A stretch of DNA of 64,000 nucleotides, taken from NCBI RefSeq assembly GCF_030317115.1, contig NZ_JASZYF010000005.1, forward strand, positions 186,001 through 250,000. The letters are read 5' to 3'. The notes under the pieces were generated by a model. That model was not told where the DNA came from and ran no database searches. It saw only the letters and a program-made list of their open reading frames with translations. Below are positions 42,604-51,420 of this stretch, piece after piece (position 1 is the stretch's first letter; each line of letters opens with the position of its first letter). The DNA is from Variovorax gracilis. Its GTDB lineage: Bacteria; Pseudomonadota; Gammaproteobacteria; Burkholderiales; Burkholderiaceae_C. The position numbers and the translations under genes were made by a program.

Positions 42604-43578
42604 ATGCAAACCACTCGACGCGCCGCCCTCCTGGCCAGCCTCGCCCTCACCGCCTCGTTCGGCGCAGCCGCGCAGAACGGCTACCCCAACAAGCCGATCC
42701 GCGTGATCGTCCCGTTCGCAGCTGGAAGCACCACCGACATCATTGCGCGCGCCATAGCCGACAAGATGGGCGCGAGCATGGGCCAGACGCTGGTGATCGA
42801 CAACCGCGGCGGGGCCAGCGGCACCATCGGCCAGCAGGCCGTGGCGACCGCTGCGCCCGATGGCTACACGATCATGATCCACTCGTCGTCGCACACGGTG
42901 AGCCCGTCGACCTTCGCGAAACTGCCCTTCGACACCGTGAGCGACTTCGCCGGCGTCACACCGATTTCAACGCTGCCGAATGCGCTGGTGATCTCGCCGG
43001 CCAAGAACATCAAGACGCTGAAGGAACTGGTCGCCGCCGCCAAGGCCAAGCCCGGCGCGGTCAACTTCGCGTCCGCCGGCCAGGGCAGCGCCACCCATCT
43101 CAACGCAGAGAAGTTCAAGCTGGCCGCGAAGATCGATGCGACCAACATTCCGTTCAAAGGATCGGCCGATGCGGTGACCGAAGTGCTCTCTGGGCGTGTC
43201 GACTACTACTTCTCGCCCATTGCCCCGGTCATCGGCCAGATCAAGGAAGGCCACCTGCTCGCCCTGGCCGTCGGCTCGCCGCAGCGCGCGGCTGCCCTGC
43301 CCGACGTGCCGACCACCGCCGAGGCGGGCGTGCCCGGCTCCGAGTTCAACTTCTGGATCGGGATGATGGCGCCGGCCAAGACGCCGCGCGACGTCGTCAA
43401 CCGGCTGCACGACGAGGTTGCGAAGGCACTGGCCAGCCCCGAAGTCAAGGAACGCTTCCTGAAGCTCGGCGCGGACGCCTGGACGCTCAAGCCCGAGCAG
43501 TTCGACGCCTACATCAAGGACGAAATCGCAAGCAATGCCACCCTGGTGAAGGCCGCCGGTCTCTCGCCAGTCAACTGA
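42604..43578 (+). CDS. Bug/TctC-family periplasmic solute-binding protein
   Basis: A 324-residue receptor with a Sec signal (ends near AAAQ, residue 24) and the Bug opening YPNKPIRVIVPFAAGSTTDIIARAIADKM. AGAGAG precedes ATG 42604. It is a second receptor type in an operon that already has a full ABC importer; no TctAB partners are encoded here. It may bind the same compound for sensing or for a membrane transporter elsewhere. Confidence 0.93.
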   Translation: MQTTRRAALLASLALTASFGAAAQNGYPNKPIRVIVPFAAGSTTDIIARAIADKMGASMGQTLVIDNRGGASGTIGQQAVATAAPDGYTIMIHSSSHTVSPSTFAKLPFDTVSDFAGVTPISTLPNALVISPAKNIKTLKELVAAAKAKPGAVNFASAGQGSATHLNAEKFKLAAKIDATNIPFKGSADAVTEVLSGRVDYYFSPIAPVIGQIKEGHLLALAVGSPQRAAALPDVPTTAEAGVPGSEFNFWIGMMAPAKTPRDVVNRLHDEVAKALASPEVKERFLKLGADAWTLKPEQFDAYIKDEIASNATLVKAAGLSPVN

Positions 43579-43607
43579 ACACCACCGGACCTACAGCGGA
43601 GAACCCC

Positions 43608-44771
43608 ATGGCACAACAACGACTCGGAATCATCATGCACGGCGTCACCGGACGCATGGGCATGAACCAACACCTGATCCGCTCCATCGTCGCGATTCGC
43701 GCACAAGGCGGCGTGACGCTCTCGAACGGAGACAAGGTCATGCCCGACCCGATCCTCATCGGCCGCAATGCCGAGAAGATCGAGGCGCTGGCCAAGGCCC
43801 ATGGCATCACTCGCTGGGGCACCGACCTCGACCTCGCGCTGGAGAACAAGGACGACACGATCTTCTTCGACGCCGGCACCACGCAAATGCGCCCCACCCT
43901 TCTGGCCAAGGCCATCCGCGCCGGCAAGCACGTCTACTGCGAAAAGCCGATCGCGACCAACCTCAACGAAGCCGTCGAGATCGCCCGTCTCGCGGAAGGT
44001 TCGGGCCTCAAGCACGGCGCGGTGCAGGACAAGCTCTTCCTGCCAGGCTTGCGCAAACTCGACATGCTGCGCCGCGCGGGCTTCTTCGGCCGCATGCTCT
44101 CGGTGCGCCTGGAGTTCGGCTACTGGGTGTTCGAAGGCGACCTGCAGCCGATCCAGCGGCCCTCGTGGAACTATCGCAAGGAAGACGGCGGCGGCATGAT
44201 CCTGGACATGATGTGCCACTGGCGCTATGTGCTGGACAACCTCTTCGGCGAAGTGCAGTCGGTGTCCTGCATCGGCGCGACGCATATCCCCAAGCGCTGG
44301 GACGAGGAAGGCAAGCCCTACGAGGCCACGGCCGACGACGCGGCCTACGCCACCTGCGAACTCAAAGGCCACAACGGCGAGCCGGTCATTGCGCAGATCA
44401 ACATGAGTTGGGTCACCCGGGTGCGCCGTGACGACCTCGTCACCTTCCATGTGGACGGCACCGACGGCTCCGCCGTGGCGGGCCTGTCGTCGTGCCGGGC
44501 GCAATCTCGCGTCGCCACGCCGCGGCCGGTCTGGAATCCGGACGAGAAGCAGACCATGAACTTCTTCGACCAGTGGCAGGAGATTCCGGATTCGCAGGTC
44601 TACGACAACGGCTTCAAGATTCAATGGGAGCACTTCATCCGGCACGTGGTCGAGAACGCACCGTACAAGTGGACCTTGCCTGAAGGCGCCAAGGGCGTGC
44701 AACTGGTCGAGACCGCGCTCGAGAGCTGGAAGGACCGTCGCTGGGTCGACGTGCCGCAACTGAAGATCTGA
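43608..44771 (+). CDS. Gfo/Idh/MocA family oxidoreductase
   Basis: A 387-residue NAD(P)-dependent dehydrogenase. The N-terminal nucleotide-binding fold opens IIMHGVTGRMGMNQHL and leads to GKHVYCEKPIATN with the catalytic Lys of the EKP motif; the C-terminal alpha/beta domain includes a later 'GGGMILDMMCHW' with the active-site Asp/His. Such enzymes oxidise inositol, sugars or sugar acids. It is longer than typical (about 340) by insertions near residues 30-45. Thirty bases after the Bug gene. Confidence 0.9.
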   Translation: MAQQRLGIIMHGVTGRMGMNQHLIRSIVAIRAQGGVTLSNGDKVMPDPILIGRNAEKIEALAKAHGITRWGTDLDLALENKDDTIFFDAGTTQMRPTLLAKAIRAGKHVYCEKPIATNLNEAVEIARLAEGSGLKHGAVQDKLFLPGLRKLDMLRRAGFFGRMLSVRLEFGYWVFEGDLQPIQRPSWNYRKEDGGGMILDMMCHWRYVLDNLFGEVQSVSCIGATHIPKRWDEEGKPYEATADDAAYATCELKGHNGEPVIAQINMSWVTRVRRDDLVTFHVDGTDGSAVAGLSSCRAQSRVATPRPVWNPDEKQTMNFFDQWQEIPDSQVYDNGFKIQWEHFIRHVVENAPYKWTLPEGAKGVQLVETALESWKDRRWVDVPQLKI

Positions 44772-44779
44772 GTCGTCCC

Positions 44780-45967
44780 ATGGCCATCGCACTCACCCTC
44801 CCCACAGCGAGCGGCGCGCTCGCGCCCTACCCGCTGCGCGGCACCACACCTGTGAAGCCGGCTGCGGGCGTCAAGTTCAATCGCGTCGCCTACTCGGCCG
44901 CGCACGTCGTCGCCGATCCGCTGGCGGCCATCGATCCCTGGCTGCAGTGCGCGGTCGACTGGGACGCCACGATCGGCTATCGCCGCCACCTCTGGTCGCT
45001 GGGTCTCGGTGTTGCCGAGGCCATGGACACTGCCCAGCGCGGCATGGGCCTGGACTGGTCAACCTCGCTCGAACTCATCCGGCGCTCGCTCGACGCCGCG
45101 AAGGACATGCCCGGTGCACTGGTCGCCTCCGGTTGCGGCACGGACCACCTGAATCTCGACGGCGTCAAGAGCGTCGACGACGTGATCCGCGGCTACGAAG
45201 AGCAGATGGAGGCGATCGAAGCGCTCGGTGGCAAGCTGATCGTGATGGCGAGCCGTGCGCTCGCCCGCGTCGCGAAGAGTCCTGCCGACTACGAGCGCGT
45301 GTACGACCGCATCCTGAGCCAGGCGAAACAGCCTGTGGTGCTGCACTGGCTTGGTGACATGTTCGACCCGGCGCTGGCCGGCTACTGGGGCACGGCCGAC
45401 ATCGACCGCGCCATGGATACGGCGCTCGGCATCATCGCGGCGCATCCGGACAAGGTCGACGGCATCAAGATCTCGCTGCTCGACAAGGACAAGGAGATCG
45501 CAATGCGCCGTCGTCTCCCGGACGGCGTTCGCATGTACACCGGCGATGACTTCAACTATGCCGAACTGATCGCCGGCGACGGCCATGGCAGCGAGCCGAC
45601 GCACGGCAAGAGCGATGCGCTGCTGGGAATTTTCGATGCGATCGCGCCGGCGGCGAGTGCCGCCCTGGGCGAACTGGCGCAAGGCCACATCGAGCAGTTC
45701 CACGCCATCCTCGGCCCGACGGTGCCGCTATCGCGCCACATCTTCGAGGCGCCGACGCGCTTCTACAAGACGGGCGTGGTCTTCATGGCCTGGCTCAACG
45801 GCCACCAGAGCCACTTCACGATGGTCGGCGGCCAGCAGAGCACGCGCTCGCTGCAGCACTTGGCAGAGCTGTTCCGGCTGGCCGATGCGGCCAACCTGCT
45901 GGAGCAACCCGAGCTCGCGGTCAAGCGCATGAAGACACTGCTCGCGCTCCACGGCGTCGGAGGTTGA
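44780..45967 (+). CDS. DUF993 family protein (dihydrodipicolinate synthase-like)
   Basis: A 395-residue protein of DUF993, distantly related to class I aldolases of the DHDPS group. Segments such as VVLHWLGDMFDPALAGYWG, DKVDGIKISLLDKDKEIAMRRRLPDGV and GDDFNYAELIAGDGHG are characteristic; the Lys in GIKIS is a candidate Schiff-base residue. It starts eight bases after the dehydrogenase gene. It could split or dehydrate a keto-sugar acid made by the preceding enzymes (inference). Confidence 0.82.
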   Translation: MAIALTLPTASGALAPYPLRGTTPVKPAAGVKFNRVAYSAAHVVADPLAAIDPWLQCAVDWDATIGYRRHLWSLGLGVAEAMDTAQRGMGLDWSTSLELIRRSLDAAKDMPGALVASGCGTDHLNLDGVKSVDDVIRGYEEQMEAIEALGGKLIVMASRALARVAKSPADYERVYDRILSQAKQPVVLHWLGDMFDPALAGYWGTADIDRAMDTALGIIAAHPDKVDGIKISLLDKDKEIAMRRRLPDGVRMYTGDDFNYAELIAGDGHGSEPTHGKSDALLGIFDAIAPAASAALGELAQGHIEQFHAILGPTVPLSRHIFEAPTRFYKTGVVFMAWLNGHQSHFTMVGGQQSTRSLQHLAELFRLADAANLLEQPELAVKRMKTLLALHGVGG

Positions 45968-46053
45968 TCAATGAGCCCCCACCACGTTCACTTCGCCCAC
46001 TGCCCCCCAAGGGGGCCCCTATCCCCCTCCCGGCGGCCGGGCGGGCACTGACC
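45968..46053. repeat. C/G-run intergenic repeat element
   Basis: This stretch contains GCCCCCCAAGGGGGC and then CCCCCTCCCGGCGGCCGGGCGGG-like symmetry, unlike the coding regions on both sides. It looks like a dispersed palindromic element inserted between two operon genes. It happens to be open in the frame of the downstream gene. Confidence 0.5.
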
Positions 46054-46932
46054 ATGCGCGACTTCTCACGGAACCACGACTGGCTGTCGATCAACACCGC
46101 GACGATCCGCAAGCAACTCGGCGCGGAGGTGCCACTCGATCGCATCATCGACCAGTGCGCCGAACGCGGCATCCGCGCCATCAGCCCATGGCGTGATCAG
46201 GTCGCGGCCGTCGGGCTCGACAAGATCGCGAAGCAGCTCAAGGCGCACGGGATCGGGCTGTCGGGCTACTGCCGCGGCGGCTTCTTTCCTGCAACCGATG
46301 CGGCTGGGCTGAAAGCGGCGCTGGACGACAACCGCCGTGCCATCGACGAGGCGAAGACGCTCGGCGCGCCCTGCCTCGTGCTCGTCGTCGGCGCCTTGCC
46401 GGGTGCGCTGGAAGGCAAGGCGCTCTACAAGGACATCGGCCGTGCACGCGGTGAGGTGCGCGACGGCATCGCGGCCTCGCTCGACCACGCGCGCAAGGTC
46501 GGCATGCCGCTCGCCATCGAACCCCTGCACCCGATGCAGGCCGCGGACCGCGCCTGCGTCAATACGCTGGAGCACGCGCTCGACCTGTGCGACGAGCTCG
46601 ACCCGGCGCGCTCCGGCGTTCTCGGCGTCGCGCTCGACGTCTATCACGTGTGGTGGGATCCGAAACTGGAACAGCAGATCGCCCGCGCCGGCAAGGAACG
46701 CCTGCTCGCCTACCACGTGTGCGACTGGCTCACGCCCACGCGCGACCTGCTGTCCGACCGAGGGATGATGGGCGACGGCGTCGTCGAACTGAAGAAGATC
46801 CGCGGCTGGGTCGAGTCTGCGGGTTTCGAGGGATTCAGCGAGGTCGAGATCTTTTCCGTGCTCGATTGGTGGAAGCGCTCGGGCGCGGAAACGCTGGACA
46901 CCTGCATCGAGCGGCATCGCAGCGCGGTCTGA
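46054..46932 (+). CDS. Sugar phosphate isomerase/epimerase (xylose-isomerase-like TIM barrel)
   Basis: A 292-residue TIM-barrel protein. LAIEPLHP, GVALDVYHVWWDP and AYHVCDWLTP match the metal-binding strands of the AP_endonuc_2/IolE-IolI group. An upstream in-frame TTG (45964) would add 30 residues made of Pro-rich repeat sequence, so ATG 46054 is preferred although no clear ribosome-binding site is seen. Last gene of the operon; it would isomerise or dehydrate a pathway intermediate. Confidence 0.87.
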   Translation: MRDFSRNHDWLSINTATIRKQLGAEVPLDRIIDQCAERGIRAISPWRDQVAAVGLDKIAKQLKAHGIGLSGYCRGGFFPATDAAGLKAALDDNRRAIDEAKTLGAPCLVLVVGALPGALEGKALYKDIGRARGEVRDGIAASLDHARKVGMPLAIEPLHPMQAADRACVNTLEHALDLCDELDPARSGVLGVALDVYHVWWDPKLEQQIARAGKERLLAYHVCDWLTPTRDLLSDRGMMGDGVVELKKIRGWVESAGFEGFSEVEIFSVLDWWKRSGAETLDTCIERHRSAV

Positions 46933-47195
46933 ACCGAGCGCGCCAGCGGGCCGGATTTTTCCACTCGCTTACAAGTTGTTTCTGCCAGCATAAAAAGCAA
47001 TCCGCGCGGGCCAATTCCATACCATGCAACGGCGCGAGAAATTCGTTCTCGCGTCGAATGCAATCTTGCGTTCATGGAAACGGGGAAAACGCCCTTGGGC
47101 AATCCCCCTCTTCGTCCGGTCTCGATGATTTGCAATTCGCCGTACAAGGCCGAACTGCCTATTCATTGAGCCGAGTCAAATCAGGGAGCAGAAAC
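46933..47195. other. Intergenic region upstream of the RTX gene
   Basis: 263 bases without a gene. It contains a perfect hairpin CGCGAGAA-ATTCG-TTCTCGCG at 47033-47053 and a relatively AT-rich part (46970-47040) that probably includes the promoter of the RTX-type gene. AGGGAG stands just before its start codon. Confidence 0.5.
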
Positions 47196-49301
47196 ATGGC
47201 TAACGAAAACATCTCGATGGGCGCCGGAAACGACGTCATCACGACGGGGGCAGGGAACGACACCATCCACGCCGGCGACGGCAACAACCGTGTGAAAGCG
47301 GGCGGTGGTTCCAATCAGATCTATACCGGCAGCGGCAATGACACGATCACTGCCTACGGAACCGCACGGGACTCCAATTACATCGACGCCGGCGCAGGCA
47401 ACGACTGCATCGATCTCGGCGCTGCGTGCGACACCGTATTGATCGGTTCCGGCAACAACACGCTGCACGCGGGCGCCGGCGACGACAGGGGCATCGTGAA
47501 GTTCGGCGAAGCCGTGGGCGCCCGGAATTTCATGTGCGGCGGCGCCGGCTGCGACACGCTGGTGCTGCAATTCACCCAAGCCGAACTGGCGCGCTCCGAC
47601 GTACAGGCGGATCTGAAGCGCTTTCAGGCCGCACTGGCGTCGGGCGAGGGCTGCAAATCGTTCCAGTTCAGCTCGATGGACCTCAAGGTCATCGACTGGG
47701 AAAGGCTCGAGATCCAGATCATCAACAAGGACCCCGTACTGGCTGGGCAACTGAAGTTCGAGGGCACGGAAGACCAGGCGTTGAATCTGAACCTGCTCAC
47801 GAACGCCACCGATCCCGACGGAGACACGATGAAGGTGACCTCCGTGGACGGTGCGAAGAACGGCACTGCGGTAATCGATGCCGACGGCACCGTCACGTAC
47901 ACGCCCAACTCGAACTGGTCAGGCACCGAGACCATTACCTACGCGGTGGATGATGGCAAGGGCGGCGTCGTCAAGGGCACCGCGACCATCACCATTGCCC
48001 CCGTAGCCGACGAGCCCACGCTGAGCGCAAGCTTCCCGACCTTGGAGACGCTTTTCCTGAACGCGGCCCTGACCGACACGGATGGTTCCGAGACGCTTTC
48101 GGTAACGATCGGACTGCCTCCGGGTGTCAGCCTTGCTCCAGCGGATGGCACCCTGGATCCCGACACCAAGCTCTGGACCTTCAGCCAGGCCGCGCTGGAC
48201 CGTGGCCAAGTGACCTTCGTCACGGAAGGAGCCGCAGTCGTTCCACCCACGCTGGAACTGATCGCCACCGTGCGCGATGGTGACAGCGAACTCAAGAAAA
48301 CACTTGTGGTCGAAGTCGACAACCGCTCCCCATCCATCGTGGAGCAAGAATTCACCGGCACGGAAGACGAGGCGTTGATCCTCAACCTGCTTGCGACTGC
48401 CACCGATCCGGACGGAGATCCACTGACTCTGGCATCCGTGACTGTGGATGGCGGCATGCCCCACGGCACATTGAATGTCAACCCTGACGGCACGGTCACG
48501 TACACGCCCGACCCGAACTGGTCCGGCACCGAGACGGTGAAGTACGTCGTGGAGGATGGCAAGGGTGGCCGCGCGGAAGGCCTCGCCACCGTCACCATTG
48601 CACCGGTGGTCGACGTACCGGACTTGAACCTGGCGCGCGTAGGCTTGTCGACGGTTTTCGTGGACGCGCGCCCGGCCGACAGGGACGGTTCCGAGACGCT
48701 GTCGCTGTCGATCGAACTGCCTCAAGGCCTCAAGCTCGCGCCTGCGGACGGCACGCAGGATCCGGCCACCGGACGCTGGTACTTCAGCCAGGATGTGCTG
48801 GACAACCCTCGCGCGGTGACGTTCGTTTCGGAGTTCGGCGCGGAACCCACGTCTGAGCTGGTCTTGACGGCGGTCGTGCGCGAATCCAACGGCGATGAGC
48901 TCACGAGGACCTACCATCTCTGGCACAACGCCGGCACCCGAATTGACTTCAACGCCCTGCCCGAGCCCGATCAGATCATCGACGGCGCAGGCGGCATCGA
49001 CACCCTGGTGTTCAGCGGCGTGGCCGAACTCGACCTGACGGCACTCGCAACGGGGGCGCTGCGCAACTTCGAAAAGGTCGACATCGCCGACGGCGCCACC
49101 ACGAAGCTCACGCTGTCGGGCGACGTGGTTTCGGGCATGTCGTCGACCCAGTCGTTGCAGGTCACTGGCGACGCGAACGACTCGGTGACCCTCACCGACG
49201 AGTGGACCTTGGTGCGGACCGAAGGCGAATTCGCCGTCTATCAGAACGACCTTCTGGCCGACGTGACGCTGCTCGTGCAAAGCAGCTTGACAGTGCACTG
49301 A
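47196..49301 (+). CDS. RTX/cadherin-like calcium-binding secreted protein
   Basis: A 701-residue protein without signal peptide. Residues 7-110 are RTX-type nonapeptides (GAGNDVITT, GAGNDTIHA, GSGNDTITA, GAGNDCIDL). Two long repeats follow (about 182-360 and 370-545), each with a tandem-95/cadherin-like unit (GTEDQALNLNLL..DPDGD..WSGTETI) and a second unit with DGSETLS. The last 140 residues (DQIIDGAGGIDTLVFSG, NFEKVDIADG) resemble the C-termini of type I secretion substrates. RTX repeats at the N-terminus are unusual. No type I secretion genes are nearby. Possible adhesin (inference). Confidence 0.82.
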   Translation: MANENISMGAGNDVITTGAGNDTIHAGDGNNRVKAGGGSNQIYTGSGNDTITAYGTARDSNYIDAGAGNDCIDLGAACDTVLIGSGNNTLHAGAGDDRGIVKFGEAVGARNFMCGGAGCDTLVLQFTQAELARSDVQADLKRFQAALASGEGCKSFQFSSMDLKVIDWERLEIQIINKDPVLAGQLKFEGTEDQALNLNLLTNATDPDGDTMKVTSVDGAKNGTAVIDADGTVTYTPNSNWSGTETITYAVDDGKGGVVKGTATITIAPVADEPTLSASFPTLETLFLNAALTDTDGSETLSVTIGLPPGVSLAPADGTLDPDTKLWTFSQAALDRGQVTFVTEGAAVVPPTLELIATVRDGDSELKKTLVVEVDNRSPSIVEQEFTGTEDEALILNLLATATDPDGDPLTLASVTVDGGMPHGTLNVNPDGTVTYTPDPNWSGTETVKYVVEDGKGGRAEGLATVTIAPVVDVPDLNLARVGLSTVFVDARPADRDGSETLSLSIELPQGLKLAPADGTQDPATGRWYFSQDVLDNPRAVTFVSEFGAEPTSELVLTAVVRESNGDELTRTYHLWHNAGTRIDFNALPEPDQIIDGAGGIDTLVFSGVAELDLTALATGALRNFEKVDIADGATTKLTLSGDVVSGMSSTQSLQVTGDANDSVTLTDEWTLVRTEGEFAVYQNDLLADVTLLVQSSLTVH

Positions 49302-49328
49302 GCCCCGTCCTGCGCTGGCGGGATGACG

Positions 49329-49356
49329 AAGCCTCCGGCTGGCCGACGGCCACCGG
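49329..49356 (+). terminator. Terminator after the RTX gene
   Basis: Stem AGCCTCCGG/CCGGGGGCT with one G-U, a 14-base loop and then TTTTTT, 28 bases past the stop codon. Confidence 0.82.
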
Positions 49357-49445
49357 GGGCTTTTTTCTGCAACCAACCCGTTGGCGATCGAGGTCTGCGG
49401 AAGTACCGAAGGCGGCTGCCGCGACGCTGTGCTGCAATCCGGCGA

Positions 49446-50576
49446 ATGCACGAGCCTACGATCGACGCGTTGCGCCGCTATGCGGTGGCACGCACCTTGT
49501 TTCCGCCCGCCACCCTGATGGGCGCGATTCGGCGCCTGGGCTTCGTGCAGGCGGACCCCATACGCTCCCCGGCGCGCGCTCAGGACTTGACACTGCGTCA
49601 TCGCGTCAAGGACTACCGCGCCGGCGATCTGGAGAGCCGCTACGCCCGGCTGGCGGTTGAGGAGGACTGCCTGGTCAACTACGGCTTCCTGCCTCGCGAG
49701 CATCTGGCACTGATGCATCCGCGCGAAGCCTCCCGAGCCTGGGACGCGGAGACCCGGCGAAAGGCGGCCGACGTACTGGCCTACGTGCGCGAGCACGGTC
49801 TCGTGCATCCGAGGCAGGTGGAGCAGCATTTCGCGCATGGACGGGTGAACAACTACTGGGGTGGCTCGAGCAACGCAAGTACCCAATTGCTCGATGGATT
49901 GCACTACCGTGGCATGCTGCGCGTGAAGCGGCGTGAGGGCGGTACGCGGATCTACGAAGCGGTGACGCATCCCGTCGCTGACGACAGCCCTGACGGCCGC
50001 GCGCAACGCGCTGCCGCGTTGGTAGCCTTGGTGGTGGGCAAGTACGCTCCCCTGCCGTCCGCAAGCCTGACCTATCTGGTGCGACTGCTGGGCTACGGCG
50101 CACCGCATCTGGCCGCGCAAACACAGGCGGCGCTGCGTCTCGCTCGCGAAGAACTCGCCAGTTGCCGCATCGACGGCACCACATGGCATTGGCCCGCCGA
50201 CGAAAACCCCGCGTCGCGACGTCACGCGCCCGACGATGCGCTTCGCCTGCTGGCGCCCTTCGACCCCGTGGTATGGGATCGCCGGCGCTTCGAACTCCTG
50301 TGGAACTGGACATACAAGTTCGAGGCCTACACACCGGCGCCGAAACGGCGATTCGGGTACTACGCCTTGCCGCTGATGCTGCACGACCGCGTCATCGGAT
50401 GGGCGAATGTGTCGATCCACCAGGGGCAACTGCAGCCGGTCCTCGGCTTTGCCGGCAAGAAGCCGAGCGGCCCCGCATTCCGTGCGGCACTCGACGATGA
50501 GATGCAGCGCATGACGCTGTTCCTGTCCGGCCGGCTCGATCCCCGCCCGACTGCCAGGGACTTGCCGCTTGCGTGA
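49446..50576 (+). CDS. Winged-helix HTH_42 protein, AlkX/YcaQ-like DNA glycosylase
   Basis: A 376-residue member of the family of bacterial DNA glycosylases that remove interstrand cross-links or bulky adducts. The catalytic Q-x-D type motif is in FVQADPIRSPARAQDLTL near residue 32-40, as in E. coli YcaQ; the QxQ form of AlkZ is not present. The C-terminal part ('DALRLLAPFDPVVWDRRR') is also conserved. ATG 49446 is the natural start; the longer frame overlaps the upstream terminator. Single gene. Confidence 0.83.
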   Translation: MHEPTIDALRRYAVARTLFPPATLMGAIRRLGFVQADPIRSPARAQDLTLRHRVKDYRAGDLESRYARLAVEEDCLVNYGFLPREHLALMHPREASRAWDAETRRKAADVLAYVREHGLVHPRQVEQHFAHGRVNNYWGGSSNASTQLLDGLHYRGMLRVKRREGGTRIYEAVTHPVADDSPDGRAQRAAALVALVVGKYAPLPSASLTYLVRLLGYGAPHLAAQTQAALRLAREELASCRIDGTTWHWPADENPASRRHAPDDALRLLAPFDPVVWDRRRFELLWNWTYKFEAYTPAPKRRFGYYALPLMLHDRVIGWANVSIHQGQLQPVLGFAGKKPSGPAFRAALDDEMQRMTLFLSGRLDPRPTARDLPLA

Positions 50577-50634
50577 CAGCGCCAGCGGCACGTGTTGCAT
50601 AGAATCTGCGACGTTCCGGCCGCGGCCGGAGCAA

Positions 50635-50788
50635 GCGTTCTCAGGGCGGGGTGCAACTCCCCACCGGCGGTGATGGCGGCGAGAGCCGCACGAGCCCGCG
50701 AGCGCCTGCGGCGCGCCATGCGCCGGAGGGTCAGCAGACCTGGTGAGATCCCGGGGCCGACGGTCATAGTCCGGATGAAAGAGAGCGC
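50635..50788 (+). promoter_or_regulatory. FMN riboswitch (RFN element)
   Basis: The closing stem is GCGTTCTC (50635-50642) with GAGAGCGC (50781-50788). Inside are the conserved segments AGGGCGGGGTGCAACTCCCC, ACCGGCGGT and, at the end, GCCGACGGTCATAGTCCGGATGAAAG. Downstream is a GC-rich hairpin GCCGGGC/GCCCGGC without T-run, so control is probably at translation of the lumazine synthase gene that starts 88 bases later. Confidence 0.95.
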
Positions 50789-50876
50789 GATCCCGTTGCC
50801 GGGCGGGCGTGTTCGTGCGCATGCCCGGCCTCGGGTTCGTGCGCCCTGATTCAGGAAATCCTTCAAAAGGCACACC

Positions 50877-51389
50877 ATGAGTCAGATCAACGACCTTCCC
50901 CTTTCCGCCATTCCTGCATCGGACGCGCCGCGCGGCCAGCGCATCGCCTTCGTTCAGGCGCAATGGCATTCGGACATCGTCCACCAGGCGCGCGACGCCT
51001 TCCTCGCCGAGATGAAGCGGCAGGGCGTGCCGCTCGACACCATCGACGTGTTCGACGTGCCCGGCGCATTCGAGATCCCGTTGCATGCCAAGCGGCTCGC
51101 CACCTCGGGCCGCTACGCCGCCATCGTCGGCTGCGCGCTGGTGGTCGACGGCGGCATCTACCGCCATGAATTCGTCGCCAGCACGGTGGTGAATTCGCTG
51201 ATGACGGTACAGCTCGAGACCAACGTGCCGATCCTCTCGGCCGTGCTCACGCCGCACCACTTCCACGAGCACGTGGAGCACCGCAAGTATTTTCACGCCC
51301 ATTTCGCGGTCAAGGGCACCGAGGCGGCCGAAGCCTGCGTCAAGACCATCGAAGGACTTCGGCGCGTGGAGGCGCTGATCGCCGCTTGA
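50877..51389 (+). CDS. ribH: 6,7-dimethyl-8-ribityllumazine synthase, type II (RibH2-like)
   Basis: A 170-residue enzyme of riboflavin synthesis that condenses the ribityl-uracil intermediate with the 4-carbon sugar phosphate. FDVPGAFEIPLHAKRLA and the catalytic His region VVDGGIYRHEFVA are present. The wording VVDGGIYRHEFV fits the type II (RibH2) decameric enzymes of Rhizobiales rather than the ordinary RibH (GxVIRGxTxHF). It is the only gene behind the FMN riboswitch; other rib genes are absent from the window, so this is probably a second lumazine synthase. Confidence 0.9.
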   Translation: MSQINDLPLSAIPASDAPRGQRIAFVQAQWHSDIVHQARDAFLAEMKRQGVPLDTIDVFDVPGAFEIPLHAKRLATSGRYAAIVGCALVVDGGIYRHEFVASTVVNSLMTVQLETNVPILSAVLTPHHFHEHVEHRKYFHAHFAVKGTEAAEACVKTIEGLRRVEALIAA

Positions 51390-51420
51390 GTTCCGTGTAG
51401 AGCGGAGTAGGCTTTTGGCG

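Noticed and set aside
46587..47195. Long open frame extending the RTX gene upstream by about 200 codons
   Set aside because: It overlaps the isomerase gene in another frame, then passes through the non-coding hairpin region. The ribosome-binding site AGGGAG and the RTX sequence start at 47196.
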